The position numbers were made by a program, and so were the translations under genes. A DNA stretch of 64,000 nucleotides from Pythium myriotylum (taxonomy: Eukaryota; Oomycota; Peronosporomycetes; Pythiales; Pythiaceae): assembly GCA_023091665.1 (NCBI GenBank), contig JALJCQ010000014.1, forward strand, positions 372,001 to 436,000, written 5' to 3'. Positions within the stretch are counted from its first letter, which is position 1; the number at the start of each line of letters is the position of its first letter. Positions 1 to 10,636 of the stretch are shown here, piece after piece. The notes beneath the pieces were generated by a model. It saw only the letters and a program-made list of their open reading frames with translations, was not told the DNA's origin and searched no databases.

Positions 1-413
1 GAGCTCGCATTTCCTCTCGCGCTCGCTCACCGACTCTTCCTGGTGGATGATCTCCAAATGCAACTACCCAACCACAACAAAACGACCATCAGCACAAAAA
101 CCACCACACCTTGCTCAGCGAAACGCACGCTGTTGTTCTCGCGCGTGAGCTTGGCGTTCTCCTTGCGCAGCGGCAAAATGATCTGCGAGAGCTCGATGGC
201 TTCACGCTGCGCGCGCTCGAGGTCGCGCTCGAGCGCCTCACTCTTCTCGCTCGCGCGCACGACGTCGCTGAGCAGCCGCTTGACGAGCGGCACGCTGTCG
301 ACGCCCACGGGGTCCGTGTACTGGAGAGCGCGCAGCCGCGCTTGGAGCTCGCCGTACGCGCGCATGTCGACCGCCGCCGTCACGTCTTCGCCGAAAGACG
401 GCAGATTCGCCAT
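1..413 (-). CDS. Cep135/TSGA10-like centrosomal coiled-coil protein, N-terminal part
   Basis: N-terminal 116 residues of a gene that runs off the left edge; exons are 129-413 and <1-63 on the minus strand. The 65-bp intron (64-128, donor GTGCGT, acceptor TAG) is inferred because splicing joins RENNS to LHLEIIHQ, the continuous coiled-coil motif of the Cep135/Bld10/TSGA10 N-terminus. The segment LQYTDPVGVDSVPLVKRLL also matches that family. Cep135/Bld10 is a structural protein of the centriole cartwheel and basal body, which fits an organism with flagellated zoospores. Reading through the intron would instead give a spurious hydrophobic tail. Start ATG is at 413. TSGA10 is the alternative name within the same family; the short N-terminus cannot separate them. 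Confidence 0.75.
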
Positions 414-729
414 CGCGCTGTCGATCGCAACGCCTCTCGCGCTGCGCTGCGCTCTCCAGAAGCCGAGATCTCGCGCACGCGCAGCGACCTCCAGGCGCGT
501 TTAAGCTTGTGGTTTTGAATTGATGAAAAAAGCGCGGAAACATGCTCTCGCTTAAAACCGTCAACTTTGTGGATAGTGTTGTGCAAAAGTAAAAATGGGT
601 GTGCAGTACAGTACTGTCACCGTAAAGTGCGTACTATACAGTATACGAACGTACTTAGTAGAGATTATGCGGTGCGTGCTGGGTTTGCTCGGTCCCCCCA
701 AGCGTCACTTCGTGCCTGCCGACGGCAAC
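414..729. promoter_or_regulatory. divergent intergenic spacer (Cep135-like / SAMHD1-like)
   Basis: Bidirectional spacer of 316 bp. It carries two short perfect palindromes with a central A: CAGTACAGTACTG at 604-616 and TATACAGTATA at 635-645. No initiator match was found. Nothing else is recognisable. Confidence 0.4.
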
Positions 730-2712
730 ATGAAGCGACAGAAGCAAGAGTCGATCCGCGCGACGTTCTCGCGGCCGCAAAAGCCGCTCGTGAAGCGAAT
801 TAAGGCGACGCACCGCGAGCGAGAGCCGTCTGCGACATGTGCGCGCGATCTCCGCGCGATCGGCGCGCTGGAAGCCGAGCATTCCGCGACGCAAGACGAC
901 CAGGACGCCGATCTGGACGCCGACGGTAGTGTGACCGATCGCGACCTCGCGTCGTCCCAGGAGGACGCTTTTGCGAGCTTGTCACGAGAGAGAACTGACC
1001 GCGTCGCGAACGCAGTGGTGCCAGTGGACCAAGTGTCGCAGGAGTCGACGGCGTCGCTCGTGGCGGCCGACATGCTGCTCCACAAGACCAAAGACGTACG
1101 CGACGGGGGTTTTGCTGCTTGGAGCGGATGTTGCGCTAGGTGAACTCACGTGGTGTCGACTGTGGTCGAGTAGGTCAAGGATAGCGTGCACGGAATCATC
1201 TCGTTCGAGTCGATTTGTTGGCGCATCATCGACACCCTCGAGGTAGGAGTTGCATGCCGTATGGAGAGAGAAATGCGGTGTTCATGTGGTGTGTGTGTGT
1301 GTGTGTGTCAGTTCCAACGCCTTCGCAACCTACATCAGCTTGGGACAGCAGCGAGTGTGTACATTGGAGCGACGCATACGAGGTTTGAACACTCTTTGGG
1401 CGTCGCGTACCTTGCCGAGAAGATGGTCAACAGCATTCGTGAGCACCAGCCGTATCTCCGAATCTCGGATCGAGATGTGCTGTGTATCAAGATTGCCGGT
1501 CTTTGCCATGACCTGGGCCATGGGCCGTTCAGCCACGTCTTCGATGGGATCTATATGAAGCAACTGCGTCGTCGCGGCCTAGTCGACGAGACGTTCAAGT
1601 GGACGCATGAACAAGGCTCGCTCGATATGTTTGACCACTTGCTGCAAGCCAACCAAATCGATGTATCGCAGTACGGACTGGAAAAAATTGACGTTGTCTT
1701 CATCAAGGAGCTGATATACGGCGGGCCGCTCCCCGGGTGCTCTGAACTACGGGGTCGTACGCGGCGAGACCAGAAGTTCTTGTACGACTTCGTCAACAAC
1801 GCCAAGAGCGGGCTTGACGTTGACAAGCTGGATTACTTCATGCGCGACGCACGACAGACAGGGGCAAAGGCCTCATGTGATGTGGACATCCTCATCCGAA
1901 ATGCGCGTGTCTTGGTAGATCGAGACGATCCGGCGGAGGGACTGTCGATCTGCTTCCCAGAGAAGCTGGCTGGCCAAGTGATGCAGGCCTTCCGCACACG
2001 TTTCGAGTTGCACCAGACAGTCTATCAGCATAAGCACATCCGTGCTGCAGAGTACATGCTGTGTGATGCCTTGCTGGCTGCGAACGATGCTATACTTCTC
2101 AAGAACCGTCGGATCTCGGAGATCGTACACTACGTGGACGCTTACCAGCACCTCGACGACCGCATTCTTGCACGAATCGAAGAGAGTGATAGCGAAGATC
2201 TCCGAGAAGCTCGCAATATTCGCATGCGCATGCTCACGCGCAAGAGCTACGACTTCGTCGGTACAACGTCGACAACGGCTTACTCGCAATCGCTCTCTGA
2301 AGATCGGTTGCTGAATGAGATCCTCAGTTCCTCGCCCGATCGCTCCCTTGTTCACCAAAGCGAAAACGTCATCGTCGAGTTTGTTCACGTTCATTTCGGT
2401 AAAGGCACCGACGATCCCGTTTCCCATGTCCGATTCTACGCGAAGTCGGCACAGGGGTCGGATACCTGCTATCAACTTCCAGCCGAATCCTATGCAATGC
2501 ACCTCCCGCAGACGTTCCAGGACTCATCGATCCGAGTGTTCGTCAAGCACAAGAACCTTGTACGTGTCGATTGCAAGGCTTTCCACTGTTTGAAACCCTG
2601 ACTGACGCTGCTCTTACTTGTTCAGATCAACTCGGTACGCGAGGCTTTTACGTTGTGGTGCCAGAAACGCAACAGATCGATAGTGCGACCTCGAAATGTG
2701 GACGAGGATTGA
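730..2712 (+). CDS. SAMHD1-like HD-domain dNTP triphosphohydrolase
   Basis: Four exons: 730-1095, 1174-1242, 1312-2559, 2626-2712 (589 aa). SAMHD1-type enzymes hydrolyse dNTPs to nucleoside plus triphosphate and keep dNTP pools low. The HD signature is intact: H172 in THTRFEHSLGV, H211-D212 in CHDLGHGPFSH, and the distal Asp in GLDVDKLDYFMRD. Introns were placed so that the KDSVHG, IIDTLE-FQRLR and KHKNL-INSVREAF junctions read continuously as in the family; without the last intron the protein would lose its C-terminal helix. The N-terminal 115 residues are acidic and polar and show no SAM domain. QESIRATF at residues 6-13 resembles a degenerate PCNA-binding box. Intron 2 contains a GT microsatellite (1291-1308). 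Confidence 0.88.
1291..1308 (+). repeat. (GT)9 microsatellite in intron 2 of the SAMHD1-like gene
   Basis: Nine uninterrupted GT units lie just before the 3' splice site of the 69-bp intron 1243-1311. Length changes would alter spacing to the acceptor but not the coding frame. Confidence 0.9.
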
Positions 2713-2825
2713 GCAACACACGCTACGCAATTTTGAACCGAGATTTTTTAGAAAGCAAGGCTGAGTTGACGAAGAACGCTTAATGGACGTCACCTAACAC
2801 CTCTGGTATATCAGTTCAGTTTGCT

Positions 2826-5213
2826 TTACGGTTTCCCCAGTCCCCCGGATAGGACAGCAGACGCCACTTTGCTTTCGAGGGACGCCAAATCGTCCGCCTG
2901 GCATTGTGCAACCTGACAGAGCCAGTCAGTTTCAGGTAGAATTAGCACGGATGAACGATAACATACCTCAGCTGGGACCTCATACACAGTCGTACTACCG
3001 CTGGCGTCGCCAACAATGACGCTCTTGCCGTCGGATGTCCATCGGACTTTGTTAAGTGCTTTGTCTGTGATCTTCAGCTCAAGTGCCGGAACCTCAACGT
3101 CCTTGACGATGTTCCAGAAGCTGATTACACCGGCACCATCAACAACTGCGAACAGAGCTGGATGCGTTGGGGACCATCGCACATCACACACATATTCCGT
3201 CGATGGCTCAAACGAGAACACAGGCGCATGCGGGTGTTCAGTGCTCCAGAGCTTCACTGTCGAGTCGAGCGAGGCAGTCAACAGTAATCCGTCACGATGA
3301 ACAGGGAGCAAAGGGTTCAGGTGCATCGAGGTCACAGGGCCGAAGTGCGTATTCTCTTTTGAGAAGGCCGTTACGACCACTTCTCTGGCCGCAATATTCG
3401 CCGGCGCGCCTCCAACCCGAGGGATGACAGCCTTATCAGCGGCGGTGCCATCGACGGCGACGTCCGCAGCCACACCAGTAGCCTTCGCCTTCTGTGAGTC
3501 AAGCGGAGTCGAGTAGAGCTTACCGGCTTCAGTGCCGATGTAGAGCTGCTTGTTCTCTTTCCTGTGGATGGCAAAAGTTGTCACGGACGCCTCCATCTTC
3601 TTATCCGTCGAGATATTTGCCGAAGTGTAGTTCGAAACGATCGACATCGAGATGCGCAGATCTAGCATCTCGAGTGGCTGCTGGAGCTGGTCGACGTCCC
3701 AGATGCACACGCGACCATCTGTACTCGCCGTCACGAGACTACACAGACATCAGCAGTCAGCACAGTCAGACAACATTCAAAGATCAGCGGTACCACATAC
3801 TTGTAGGAGCTCTTCGTGCCAACGACCGACATTGAATAGATCGGGTGTGTGTGGCTTCCAGATGAGAGCGACGTCTTTTGCACGGGTGCACTCTTCGCAC
3901 GAGTATCCCAAACGACGATCTGACCTGAGTAGGTGCCGCCAAAGATGATGTTGCGGTCGAACGGGTTGAAGCATGCACTGGTAACCTGCGAATGGCACGT
4001 GAATCGGTACTCCGGACGGGTGGGCAGCGCCGTCGACCACAGCATCACGACGCCTTCCGTCGTGCGCGACAAATCGGACAAGAGCGACGCGTTGCCCACA
4101 GTATCCCACTGCTTTGGTGCGGAAAGAAGATCCTTGGTTTCTTCTTCCAGGAAATCACGAGCGGTGTACGACACCAGCAGGAGCTCCGGGTAGAAAGGTG
4201 ACACGTCCACATCCGTGACGGCACGGAATTTCGTCCACTGGTCGTCTTTGAAAGTGAACAACTGCTTGAGCGTTTCGATGGCCTCCTCCGTGACCAAATC
4301 CTCTTCCACGGTTGCGCCATAGTCCACCATGATGTCAAACTTGGTCGCACTGGTCATGGCGCGTTCAATGACGCGCGAGGCCTTGAGCAGGAAGGCCTCC
4401 ATCGCGTCCGACTCCATGATCTTCTTCTTCTCTTCCTCCGAGAGCTCCATCGGGGCGTCGCCGTTCTCAGAATCAAGCGTGAGCGCTCGCAGCTTGCTCG
4501 GCGACGCCACCGTCGCAGCGTCGGTCCCACTACGCGGCTGCTTCTGCGGCGAGCGTGGGGTCCCATCGACCTCGTCCGTCATTGCCTCATACTACACGAG
4601 CAGTTACGAATCGATCCCACCAGCTCGCAGCTACAACGGTGCGCACCTCGCGGACGACGATCTCGTGCTCGAGCGTGATCTCCGTCTCCGTGTGCTTGTT
4701 GTACGTCTCCACGAGCGTCGGCTGGATGTGGATCTCGGCCACGCTCGTCACCTTTCCGACCCCACAGCCACAACGAGTCAGCCACCACTCTCCCCCCCAA
4801 ACCCTCTCCTCTCCACGCACCGTCGAGAGCGCCGCGAGCTTCTCGGCGAGCGAGATCGTGGCACTCGCCGCGGACGCCGGCGCCGGTGGCGGCTCGCTCG
4901 CCTCGGGCTCGGCGGGCGCCGCCGTGCTCTTGAGAATGTTCTGAATGAAGTCGTCAAACTTGTTCTCCTGCTCGTCGATCGCGCGCGCGACGCTCTCGGG
5001 CGCCGCGGCGCTCGCGTCGCCCTCGCTACAGAAAATGCGAATGTTTAGCTTCGAGAGACGGATCTCGGCTCCCAGGAGGCCCCGGAAGCGCGGAAAGCCG
5101 CGGATCGGCGCGCACCGGATGTTCGCCTTGCGTCGGCGGATCTCCTCGAGCTTCTTGCGCTTGGCCTCGAGCTCGGCGGCGTGGCGCGCGCGCACGGACT
5201 CGCGCTGGTCCAT
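2826..5213 (-). CDS. cytoplasmic dynein 1 intermediate chain (WD40)
   Basis: Six exons on the minus strand: 5116-5213, 4821-5025, 4647-4751, 3801-4591, 2967-3738, 2826-2912 (685 aa). Dynein intermediate chains scaffold the motor's heavy and light chains and bind dynactin through an N-terminal helix. The start MDQRESVRARHAAELEAKRK is the charged N-terminal coiled coil of this family. The C-terminal half is a WD40 propeller, with STDGRVCIWD, SLDSTVKLW, VRWSPTHPALFAVVDG and KVRWTSDG as diagnostic blades. Donor GTATGT at 3800 was chosen because it yields SSYN-LVTASTDG. Introns are 54 to 90 bp. The convergent neighbour is the SAMHD1-like gene; the divergent neighbour is the beta-helix protein gene. 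Confidence 0.92.
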
Positions 5214-5434
5214 CCTGGTATGTAACTTCGATCTCCCTCCTTGGGGCTGACACACCGATCCTGGATTGCACCGTGTTTTGGAATCGATCGGATGCAATTC
5301 AATGAATTGGACGTCAATTCAACGATTCCAAGTTTTCCCCCTTTGATTTTAGGTGATGATGTGATATTGTGTAAGAGAGGTGAGCGAGCAGCTCCGGGAT
5401 CCCGGATCCCAAAGATCACCGACGACCACGTCGA

Positions 5435-7060
5435 ATGAGATCGCCGTCCGAGCTGCCGTGGACGGCGCTGCTGCTCTACTGCACGGCCGCATCGGTGACC
5501 GCGACGCTGGCGCTGGCGCTCGCGCTGCAGCAGAGCCGCCAGGCGCAGCGCGCGCTGCAGGACGCGAAAGAACTGCTCGAAACGACCAAAGATTCGCTTC
5601 AGGAGCCGGTCGAAACGGCGCAGGACGAGTCGGTGATCACGCAAGATGCGACAGACAATGAAACGCTGCAACCGGACGACCTGCTCTGTGAGTCGCTTGA
5701 AGACGTAGAACACCTCATCCCCAGCGACTGTGACGTCTCTGGTCTCTCCGAGTCCAGATCGAGGAGGCCAAAGCCCGTCGTGGATGTGCGCACGCTTCCG
5801 GCCGAGGATGTACCACCGGAACTTCGCATCTCGAGCTACTTTGGCGCCGACCATATCCACAACTTTGAGCATAGCGCGATCTTCAATGGATGCAGTAACG
5901 TGTTTGCTGTGATTGACGCGATCCACCCGTACTTGGTCAAGTTCTTCGGCGAGATGGCCTGGGTCGCGACGACTCCACAGAGCGTGAACGTCACGATTCT
6001 CAAGACAAGTGGGAAGATTGGGCGAGACGGACGCTACGCTGGTGACTCAGACGATAATGACTCGGAAGACGATGATGAGAAGCATTCGGGGCGAAGTGAT
6101 TCGATTTCGACGACGAGAAAATGGATTATGCCCAAGACCATCGACCCGGCGAAATCAACCGAGATCATGCTTTATCCAGGCGTCGATCCAAGAACATTCG
6201 CCCCCGAGAAGATCGTCAACCTCGATCCAAATGCCCCCAAGTTTGGCACGGCTGGGACGCCAACCGGAAAGAATGCATCTGGGTTCCAAAAAGCCATGTC
6301 GCCGTCTGCTAGAAGGTATTCCTACGGCCGAAGCTCAAGCTTTGAAGACAGCCACGATCACCCAAAGCCACCAGCCAAACACCTTGTTGTCCTGCCTGGC
6401 GCTTTGATTCTCGGTGGCGTGTTTGACGTGTCAGAAGGATCTATCTACATCGGTCGCCATGTCCGCATCGAGCCAAACACGTATATCAAAGGCCCGTGTA
6501 TCATTGGAGACCACTCGACGATCCGCAGCGGCGCGTATCTGCGTGGGGACCTCATCATTGGCCGTCGGGTCGTTCTTCGAGGTGAGCTCAAGAACGCACT
6601 GATTATGGACCACGCCGAGTTGTGTCATCCTGGGTATTGTGGTGATTCGATTTGTGGATACAAGAGCCATTTTGGGAATCAAGTCACGACCGCAAACCTC
6701 AATCTCTTCTACAACACAGCTTTCAACGAGATTCTCGTCGAGACAGCGGATGCGAAATACAATACAGGGCGCAAGAAGATTGGCGTTGTACTTGGCGACT
6801 ACAGCCAGCTTGGTTGTTCGACCGTGACAGATCCGTGCACACTACTACAGCCCAACACTATCGTGTATGCTCTTACGCGGCTGCGAAAAGGAATCTACGG
6901 GCCTAATGTGATTATCAAGAACAAACCGCTGGAGAAAGGAGTGCTTGAAGTCGCGCCCCTCGTGCTTCCGTCCACAGAAGTCACGACCGGAGCCGTAGTT
7001 GAGGAGGAAAAGCGAGAGGAGGCCGCTGCGGTGGAGGCTGTAACAACGACAAATTCGTAG
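5435..7060 (+). CDS. membrane-anchored left-handed beta-helix acyltransferase / sugar-nucleotide enzyme-like protein
   Basis: Single exon, 541 aa. One hydrophobic segment near the N-terminus (about residues 9-31) suggests a signal anchor. Residues about 130-300 contain an acidic, serine-rich insertion (SDDNDSEDDDEKHSG). From about residue 325, imperfect hexapeptides (GSIYIGRHVRIEPNTYIKG, CIIGDHSTIRSGAYLRGDL) form a left-handed beta-helix like the acetyltransferase half of GlmU or archaeal sugar-1-phosphate enzymes. HPGYCGDSICGYKSHFGN followed by VTTANLNLF resembles the GDSxxG...NFGxxTxTANL turn of those proteins. No Rossmann nucleotidyltransferase motif (GxGTRxxP) is present, so a role in hexosamine acetylation is only an inference. 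It is divergent from the dynein chain gene with a 221-bp spacer. Confidence 0.7.
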   Translation: MRSPSELPWTALLLYCTAASVTATLALALALQQSRQAQRALQDAKELLETTKDSLQEPVETAQDESVITQDATDNETLQPDDLLCESLEDVEHLIPSDCDVSGLSESRSRRPKPVVDVRTLPAEDVPPELRISSYFGADHIHNFEHSAIFNGCSNVFAVIDAIHPYLVKFFGEMAWVATTPQSVNVTILKTSGKIGRDGRYAGDSDDNDSEDDDEKHSGRSDSISTTRKWIMPKTIDPAKSTEIMLYPGVDPRTFAPEKIVNLDPNAPKFGTAGTPTGKNASGFQKAMSPSARRYSYGRSSSFEDSHDHPKPPAKHLVVLPGALILGGVFDVSEGSIYIGRHVRIEPNTYIKGPCIIGDHSTIRSGAYLRGDLIIGRRVVLRGELKNALIMDHAELCHPGYCGDSICGYKSHFGNQVTTANLNLFYNTAFNEILVETADAKYNTGRKKIGVVLGDYSQLGCSTVTDPCTLLQPNTIVYALTRLRKGIYGPNVIIKNKPLEKGVLEVAPLVLPSTEVTTGAVVEEEKREEAAAVEAVTTTNS

Positions 7061-7198
7061 CTTGATTGCTTTCCAACACTTGCGGAGCGCTCAAAATGAA
7101 GCTGACGCACCTGAGGGTGGTTTTTGTGATCACATGGCTACTTTCTTGACGCTGTCGCACTTAGTGGGGACAGATCTCGAAGAGACGCGATTGTGACC

Positions 7199-9497
7199 AT
7201 GCTCCAAGCCCTGGATCTCTCGCGGCAGGGACTGACCACGATCGCCCAAATCCCACGGGATGCCATCCATCGCTTTGAGCAACTCAGGGAACCCTACGCG
7301 CTAAGTCTGGCGCAGAATCGACTCGTACAGCTCGTCGACGTCAATGTCTTCCAACACGTCGTGCAGGTGAGACCACCAAGCACCTCCTTTGAGCGAACCA
7401 GAGCGATAAATTTTTCCTAGCTGGACTTGTCAGGGAACCGGTTGCAGACACTCGACGGCATCCACGCACTGATACATCTCGAGAGTCTGAATGCCTCGCA
7501 CAATGGGCTTGTGTCAATCGACGCGCTCGCAGCGTTACCAAAACTCCGCGTGCTCAACATCGCGGAAAACAAGCTCGTCCAGATCGACGCGCTCCGCCAA
7601 CTGAAGGCTCTGACTGCTGTCGATGCGTCGTACAATAGCATCACCAAGTGGCCCCAGCTCAGTCACTTGCCTCATGTCGAGGTAAGACATGGAAATTGAA
7701 TACTAGCGGAGCGCTTGATGAGATTACTGACGCAATCGACCAGACCATTGATCTCTCGAGCAATCTGCTCGAGAGTTTCCCCGTAAGTATGGCCGTTCGG
7801 CTCTTCCCTCCGAGTCTACGAAGGCTCTCGCTTGCGAAAAACGAAATTCAACATGTGAGTGTTCGCAAACTCTTCGTGTTGGGTCTTGCGTCGCTGACTT
7901 TCGCTCCTGCAGCTCTGTGGTATCGCAGCATTGGGGATGTTTCTCCCCAACGTCCACACGATCAAAGTCGACGCGAATCCCGCAACGCATCGGGTCCTGC
8001 GTGAAGGTGGCTGCTTGGACTTTATGTGGGTCAACTTGTTTGCAAGTGTCGAATTCGCAAAAGGCTCGGGCGTTCATCGGGACGACTTTGTCGTGTCTGC
8101 CGAGACCATTGACGCTGTCGAAGATGCCGTTGAGCGAGGGGATGAAGTTGTGTTGAGCCATTTCTTGCTCACAGGAACTGTAAGATTTCGTGTGTCGCCT
8201 TCGGAACCGTTTCATCCACAGCCTCACCTGACCAACGAAGCTCCCCACGAACCGATCTCAATTGGAAGCCCACGAGTTCGACCGGGAGAACGCTTCAAAA
8301 TTGACTCCCCGAAGCAGGTGTCTACTTTCCGAATTCCATCTACTAATTCAAGTGACCCTGGAAGCAACGTTGGTTTGTCCAAGGAGAGCAAGATGGAGCT
8401 GTGGAAGCGGATGATGGAGGAACGCAAGACTCAAGATCAGCGCGAAAAGAGCCAACCAGTGCCGACCCCAATAGTTCAGCCAGCGGTAGCGCCACCGCTT
8501 TCTACATCTACTGTTCAGCAGAAAGCTCCACAATCCTCTCAGTCAGAGGTGAAAGTCCGAGCACCTGAGCCTGTTCTACCACCTCCACCTCCACCGTCAC
8601 AAGTACCAGACAGAGTGGTGTCGACTCAGGCAATTGCCTTAGCCAAAGAAGCAAACTCAAAACCACAAGACAAAGCTCTCGAAGCACAGGTAAGGGCACT
8701 GAACGACCAAGTCTCGAGCATCCGCAAGTACGTCAAAGTCTGGATCAAGCGCGAGCAGCTCACGCGTGAGGCCGCGGCCAAGCGCATTCAGAGATCTATT
8801 CGGCGTCGTCGATGGTTACTGCGATTGAGTGCTTCGATCCGTCAGAGTCGAGAGAGGAGGCGAGCTGAGTACAGCGTGGACCCATGCTCATCAGCGCTCA
8901 TCGGCTTCGTACCACCCAGTCACATGCACCTGCACCTCCACGCCGTCGCGATCCAGCGCCACATTCGCGGATGGCTCAGCCGTAACCGGATCTGCAGATG
9001 GATGTATTACTCGAATGCGGCTCGATGTATCCAACTCAATTGGCAACGACGGCGTGGCGAACGATTCAAGATCAAACGAGAGCTCGGGCTTCTTCGGCAG
9101 CCGTCGAAACGCGCCTATCAATCACTCACAAATGCCGTGGAGTCGCTGGCGACAGACGTGCGACAGCTGCAGCGCGTATTCGTGGTTCAAGAGGAGATGC
9201 TCGCTCATCAATGGCAAGAGCTAGCTCGATATAAATCGTTCGTCGGGCGGGTTCTAGAAGTACCCGTCGTCAAGTTCCAGGTGAGTGAAACCTAGTAAAT
9301 GGTTAGCTCTCGAGGCTGTTTGTGTGACAAACCGATAAAAGCAGAGTCTTTGGAGAGGATACCTCGTGCGCAAACGACTAGCTGCTCCAAAGAGAATGCC
9401 TGCTCGTTCGACAGCACAAGAGAGCGAGATTGCGCGATTGCGAGCAGACTTAGACGCTCTGAAAGCCGTCGTCGAGAAACTCCTGGAGAAGAATTGA
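7199..9497 (+). CDS. leucine-rich repeat and IQ-motif protein, CEP97/LRRIQ-like
   Basis: Five exons: 7199-7366, 7421-7681, 7744-7854, 7913-9280, 9345-9497 (686 aa). The N-terminal 220 residues hold SDS22-type leucine-rich repeats (LDLSGNRLQTLDGI, LNASHNGLVSIDAL, LNIAENKLVQIDAL, IDLSSNLLESFP). A proline-rich linker follows, then calmodulin-binding IQ motifs (AAAKRIQRSIRRRR, VAIQRHIRGWLSRNR, and FQSLWRGYLVRKR, completed only by splicing exon 4 to 5), and a short C-terminal coiled coil. LRR plus IQ order is that of CEP97, a centriole-cap protein controlling cilium assembly, but LRRIQ proteins share it. The first ATG (7199) starts immediately at the first repeat, so an upstream exon could be missing. 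Confidence 0.72.
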
Positions 9498-9661
9498 CTG
9501 GTTTCAACGACTGCAACAACTACGATGGAATTCAATATGATGTTGAGAAGTCCATATTGCTCAGGTTAATCTACGGCACTCAGGAGGTCGTTTGGGGGAG
9601 GTTCTTGGGGGGAATACTAATACTTGATGGCACGTCTTGCACATAGAGTTTTTGTTGCGAC

Positions 9662-10636
9662 CTACTCGTTGCCGGCGGCTGCCTCGAGCTTGTGGCGAGT
9701 GCAGACACCGCCACCGCGGTCGGCCTTACCGCAGCCTGGGATATTGCACCGGCGTGAGCCACCGTGGGCCGAGCACATGCCATGGCGCTGGACGCCTTTC
9801 TTGCATCCGGGGTAGTTGCAAAGCTTGCCGCCACCATGCGTGCGGCACAAATGTCCGCCTTGCGAGCTACGCGCACAGCCCGGCACCTTGCAGCGCACGC
9901 CACCGCCATGAGTCTTGCATTTGCCTCGCGCCTGGGCGCCGCGCGGACAGCCCGGGATCTCGCAGCGGCGGCCGCCGCCGTGACGAATGCAGAGACCAAT
10001 GCTCTGAGCGTTCCTCGTGCACGCGGGATAGACGCACTTGCGGTTGTTGGCGTGGCGTTGGCACCGATTGCGCTCGACCGCAAACTCCGCACAGCCCGCG
10101 GTGCCGCACAGCATCACTCGAGGGTACGGCGCAGGAGCTACCGAGGGCGTCGTCTGTGATGACAGTTGTGATGTCGATGCATCGCGGACCACGGGAGCCG
10201 GAGGGCAAGTCATCTTTGGCGCTGGTGGTCGTGGTGTTGCAACGCGAGCCACCGGAGGCGCTGGCTGCGTGAGCCTGGCAGGCTTGACCTTGGGTGGATG
10301 CGGGTGGACTCGAAAAAATTCGCTTTTCACGACGGGGCTCGTCATCGGCGAAGGAAACACAGGCTCTTCGTCGCACAGCAGCGACTGGAGGATGAATGCG
10401 TCGACGGCGTCGTTCACAAAGCCTTGCGGATGGGTCGGCGACAGCAGCGGCGAGTCGAGCGGTGTGGTCGTGACCGCCGAATCGTTCACCAGGTCGACGA
10501 ACGGTGCCTGGAAGTCGTCCGAGTAAAACTCGCGGATCCAGCCGCAGTCCTCCAGCAGATCAAAATGTCTCGACGCGCCTGTCGTCGGCTCGAGCTTGAT
10601 CATGACTGCGCCGTCGAGCTGCGTGGTGCGGAGCAT
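9662..10636 (-). CDS. C-x4-C-x9-C-x2-H zinc-finger array protein (WRKY19-like family)
   Basis: Single exon, 324 aa. Residues about 1-170 are acidic and proline/threonine-rich without a recognised domain and could be an activation region. The C-terminal half holds six tandem units of the form C-x4-C-x9-C-x2-H separated by HGGG linkers, for example CEIPGCPRGAQARGKCKTH and CNYPGCKKGVQRHGMCSAH. Such arrays occur in many stramenopile proteins and are often named after plant WRKY19, although no WRKYGQK domain is present here. Each unit supplies CCCH zinc ligands. A nuclear regulatory role is plausible but unproven. Confidence 0.75.
   Translation of the reverse strand: MLRTTQLDGAVMIKLEPTTGASRHFDLLEDCGWIREFYSDDFQAPFVDLVNDSAVTTTPLDSPLLSPTHPQGFVNDAVDAFILQSLLCDEEPVFPSPMTSPVVKSEFFRVHPHPPKVKPARLTQPAPPVARVATPRPPAPKMTCPPAPVVRDASTSQLSSQTTPSVAPAPYPRVMLCGTAGCAEFAVERNRCQRHANNRKCVYPACTRNAQSIGLCIRHGGGRRCEIPGCPRGAQARGKCKTHGGGVRCKVPGCARSSQGGHLCRTHGGGKLCNYPGCKKGVQRHGMCSAHGGSRRCNIPGCGKADRGGGVCTRHKLEAAAGNE

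Noticed and set aside
7783..7854. GTAAGT after LLESFP as a splice donor in the LRR-IQ gene
   Set aside because: Reading through keeps the frame and LRR spacing; no suitable acceptor precedes the next repeat, so the donor at 7855 was used.
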